A stretch of DNA of 7,319 bases from an uncultured Thiotrichaceae bacterium (GTDB lineage: Bacteria; Pseudomonadota; Gammaproteobacteria; Thiotrichales; Thiotrichaceae). The notes under the pieces are model-generated. The model did no database searches and was not told the origin of the DNA. It saw only the letters and a list, made by a program, of their open reading frames with translations. Below are positions 6,136 to 7,319 of the stretch, one piece after another (position 1 is the stretch's first letter; each line of letters starts with the position of its first letter). The stretch lies in NCBI GenBank assembly GCA_938038645.1, contig CALHTA010000105.1, forward strand, positions 1 through 7,319. Reading direction: 5' to 3'. A program made the translations under genes and the position numbers.

Positions 6136-6435
6136 GCGCTTTTATTGGCTGAATTAATGACTATTTTGAAGTTATTGCTACCAATAGCGATCTAACTTAA
6201 CACGAGCTGTACTAGAAACTATTTAGTTACAAAATGACATTAATTAAACCGCTTTGGTTAATAAATCGTTCAGTACAGCACTGTAGAATAGACATCAGCT
6301 TCTAGGGGCTAGGCGGTAACAAAATAAAATAAGAATTAAAACAATAAGAATAAATGCCGTTGACTGACAAGTTTGAAGGCCCTTTGTATAAGATACAAAG
6401 GGCCTTTTTTAATGCTTTAGCTTTACCAGTGAAAC
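6136..6435. other. 300-nt gap between tyrS and the LysR gene
   Basis: No credible coding sequence, tRNA or rRNA is seen. The stretch is AT-rich and holds a TACAG-CA-CTGTA palindrome (6274-6285), a CTAG-GGG-CTAG element (6302-6312), an A-rich tract (6320-6353), and the terminator at 6376-6410. The terminator is 240 nt from tyrS, so the tyrS mRNA has a long 3' tail or a small RNA ends there. No convincing promoter for such an RNA was found. Confidence 0.6.
6376..6410 (+). terminator. Strong intrinsic terminator downstream of tyrS
   Basis: AAGGCCCTTTGTAT (6376-6389) pairs perfectly over 14 bp with ATACAAAGGGCCTT (6393-6406) around an AAG loop. The end of the stem runs into six T (6405-6410). 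This is a textbook factor-independent terminator for plus-strand transcription. Read from the minus strand the same hairpin lacks a U-tract, so it would be less effective for the convergent LysR gene. Confidence 0.9.
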
Positions 6436-7319
6436 TTACTCTTCATTAGTGTTTTGCTGGTAGTCATTAACTAGCCATTGCTGCAGTATAGTAATCTCAG
6501 GCTTTGTTCTACGGTGATCTTCTTTGCGTAGTAGGTAGTGAGACTGAACAACAGGCAATTCAAAATCAACAGGGTTGATTAGGCGACCTTGCTCAATGTA
6601 GAAATCGGCCATGCTTTTTAACATTAACATTGACCCTACTCCTGCCGAAGCGAGCTCAGCTGCCACAAGATACGAATCCGCACGAAGCACGCGCTTATTA
6701 TTGACCTCATTTAAACCACTGATGTTCATTGCACTCAGCCAAGCCCCTTCATTCCCCATGACTGAAATTAGCTTGCCTTGAGCCATACTTTCAAGGTCAT
6801 GAGGCATGGGGTCAAGGTCTGGGGAACACACTGGGATGCAACCTTCGTTTACCAAAAGGTCGGCATGATAGCCTGACCAATTACCGTCACCAAACCGCAC
6901 GTCAATATCATAACTTTCGGCTTCAACTTCATCCGCCCATAGCGAAGATCCAATACGAACTTCAATGTCAGGATATTCTTGGTTGAAGCGTGCAAGGCGT
7001 GCAGCCAAATTAAGCATAGAAAAGGATATTGGAGCTCTTAGTTTGACCGAGCTTTCTCCTTTCAAGCCGAAGAGGCCAGCTGTTGATGCCGATATATCAT
7101 CAAATGCCTGGCGAATTGGAGGCAGATAAGCTGCTCCCATGTGGGTCAATGCCACGCCACGGGGCAAGCGCTCAAACAACAAAAAACCAAGGTTATTTTC
7201 AAGCGCTCTTACTTGTTGACTAATTGCCGCAGGCGTCAGTGAAAGCTCATCAGCAGCCGTTGTAAAACTGCGATGACGCGCTGCCGCTTCAAATGCCCGG
7301 AGTAAATTTAAGTTAGGTA
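6436..7319 (-). CDS. LysR-family transcriptional regulator, GcvA-like (5' end outside window)
   Basis: DNA-binding regulator of the LysR family. The reading frame stays open to the right edge, giving 293 complete visible codons, so only the first few residues are missing. The visible part starts PNLNLLRAFEAAARHRSFT and continues through the helix-turn-helix (TAADELSLTPAAISQQVRALE, about 20-40 of the visible part), then LGFLLFERLPRGVALTHMG. An effector-binding domain follows. A shorter start at the TTG at 7182 would remove the DNA-binding domain and is wrong. The wording (AAARHRSFT, PVCSPDL, ASAGVGSMLML, HYLL, Gln-Trp-Leu near the end) is that of the GcvA/AmpR-like subgroup. Its target, often a divergent neighbour, would lie beyond the edge. 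Effector and regulon cannot be inferred. It converges with tyrS. An acidic tail, NTNEE, ends the protein. Confidence 0.93.
   Translation of the reverse strand, partial: PNLNLLRAFEAAARHRSFTTAADELSLTPAAISQQVRALENNLGFLLFERLPRGVALTHMGAAYLPPIRQAFDDISASTAGLFGLKGESSVKLRAPISFSMLNLAARLARFNQEYPDIEVRIGSSLWADEVEAESYDIDVRFGDGNWSGYHADLLVNEGCIPVCSPDLDPMPHDLESMAQGKLISVMGNEGAWLSAMNISGLNEVNNKRVLRADSYLVAAELASAGVGSMLMLKSMADFYIEQGRLINPVDFELPVVQSHYLLRKEDHRRTKPEITILQQWLVNDYQQNTNEE

Noticed and set aside
6274..6285. TACAG-CA-CTGTA as an SOS (LexA) box
   Set aside because: The spacing between CTG-type half-sites is too short for the gammaproteobacterial LexA consensus, and no SOS gene is adjacent.
6298..6316. CTAG-GGG-CTAG patch as part of a tRNA
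   Set aside because: No cloverleaf, T-loop or acceptor stem could be built around it.
7180..7182. TTG as start of the LysR gene
   Set aside because: The frame stays open upstream to the window edge and encodes a classic LysR helix-turn-helix, so this start would cut off the DNA-binding domain.

Overview
The window looks like chromosomal DNA from a gammaproteobacterium, probably a marine or free-living one. The evidence is an RhlE-type DEAD-box helicase, a class III CobB sirtuin with the E. coli-like zinc-site pattern, a cytochrome b561, a PlsC-type acyltransferase and a GcvA-like LysR regulator, all in moderately AT-rich DNA. No phage, transposon, CRISPR, rRNA or tRNA signature is visible. 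The genus assignment is left open.

Layout: an RhlE-like RNA helicase (5-1294, +) and a PlsC-family acyltransferase with an extra C-terminal, winged-helix-like segment (1415-2293, +) come first. The acyltransferase converges, with only 8 nt between stops, on a minus-strand series. In transcription order that series is small exported protein B (4283-4597), small exported protein A (3847-4131), cobB (2998-3738) and a cytochrome b561 (2302-2985). cobB and the cytochrome gene are 12 nt apart and look like one operon. A hairpin separates protein A from cobB. Divergent from protein B is tyrS (4870-6135, +). It is followed by about 240 nt of non-coding DNA ending in a strong intrinsic terminator (6376-6410). 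The right edge holds a LysR-family regulator (6436-7319, -) whose first few codons lie outside the window.

Most genes are housekeeping or metabolic: RNA remodelling, lipid acylation, NAD-dependent deacylation, membrane electron transfer and tRNA-Tyr charging. Three things stand out. First, the two small, unrecognised, basic exported proteins share a nearly identical 5' leader and ribosome-binding region and similar 3' ends, which suggests a diverged tandem duplication or a shared control element. Second, the tyrosyl-tRNA synthetase reads more like the Bacteroidota form than the E. coli form and has HVGN in place of the HIGH signature. Third, the acyltransferase carries the C-terminal winged-helix-like segment. 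I do not see a clearly new multi-gene defence or mobile system here.
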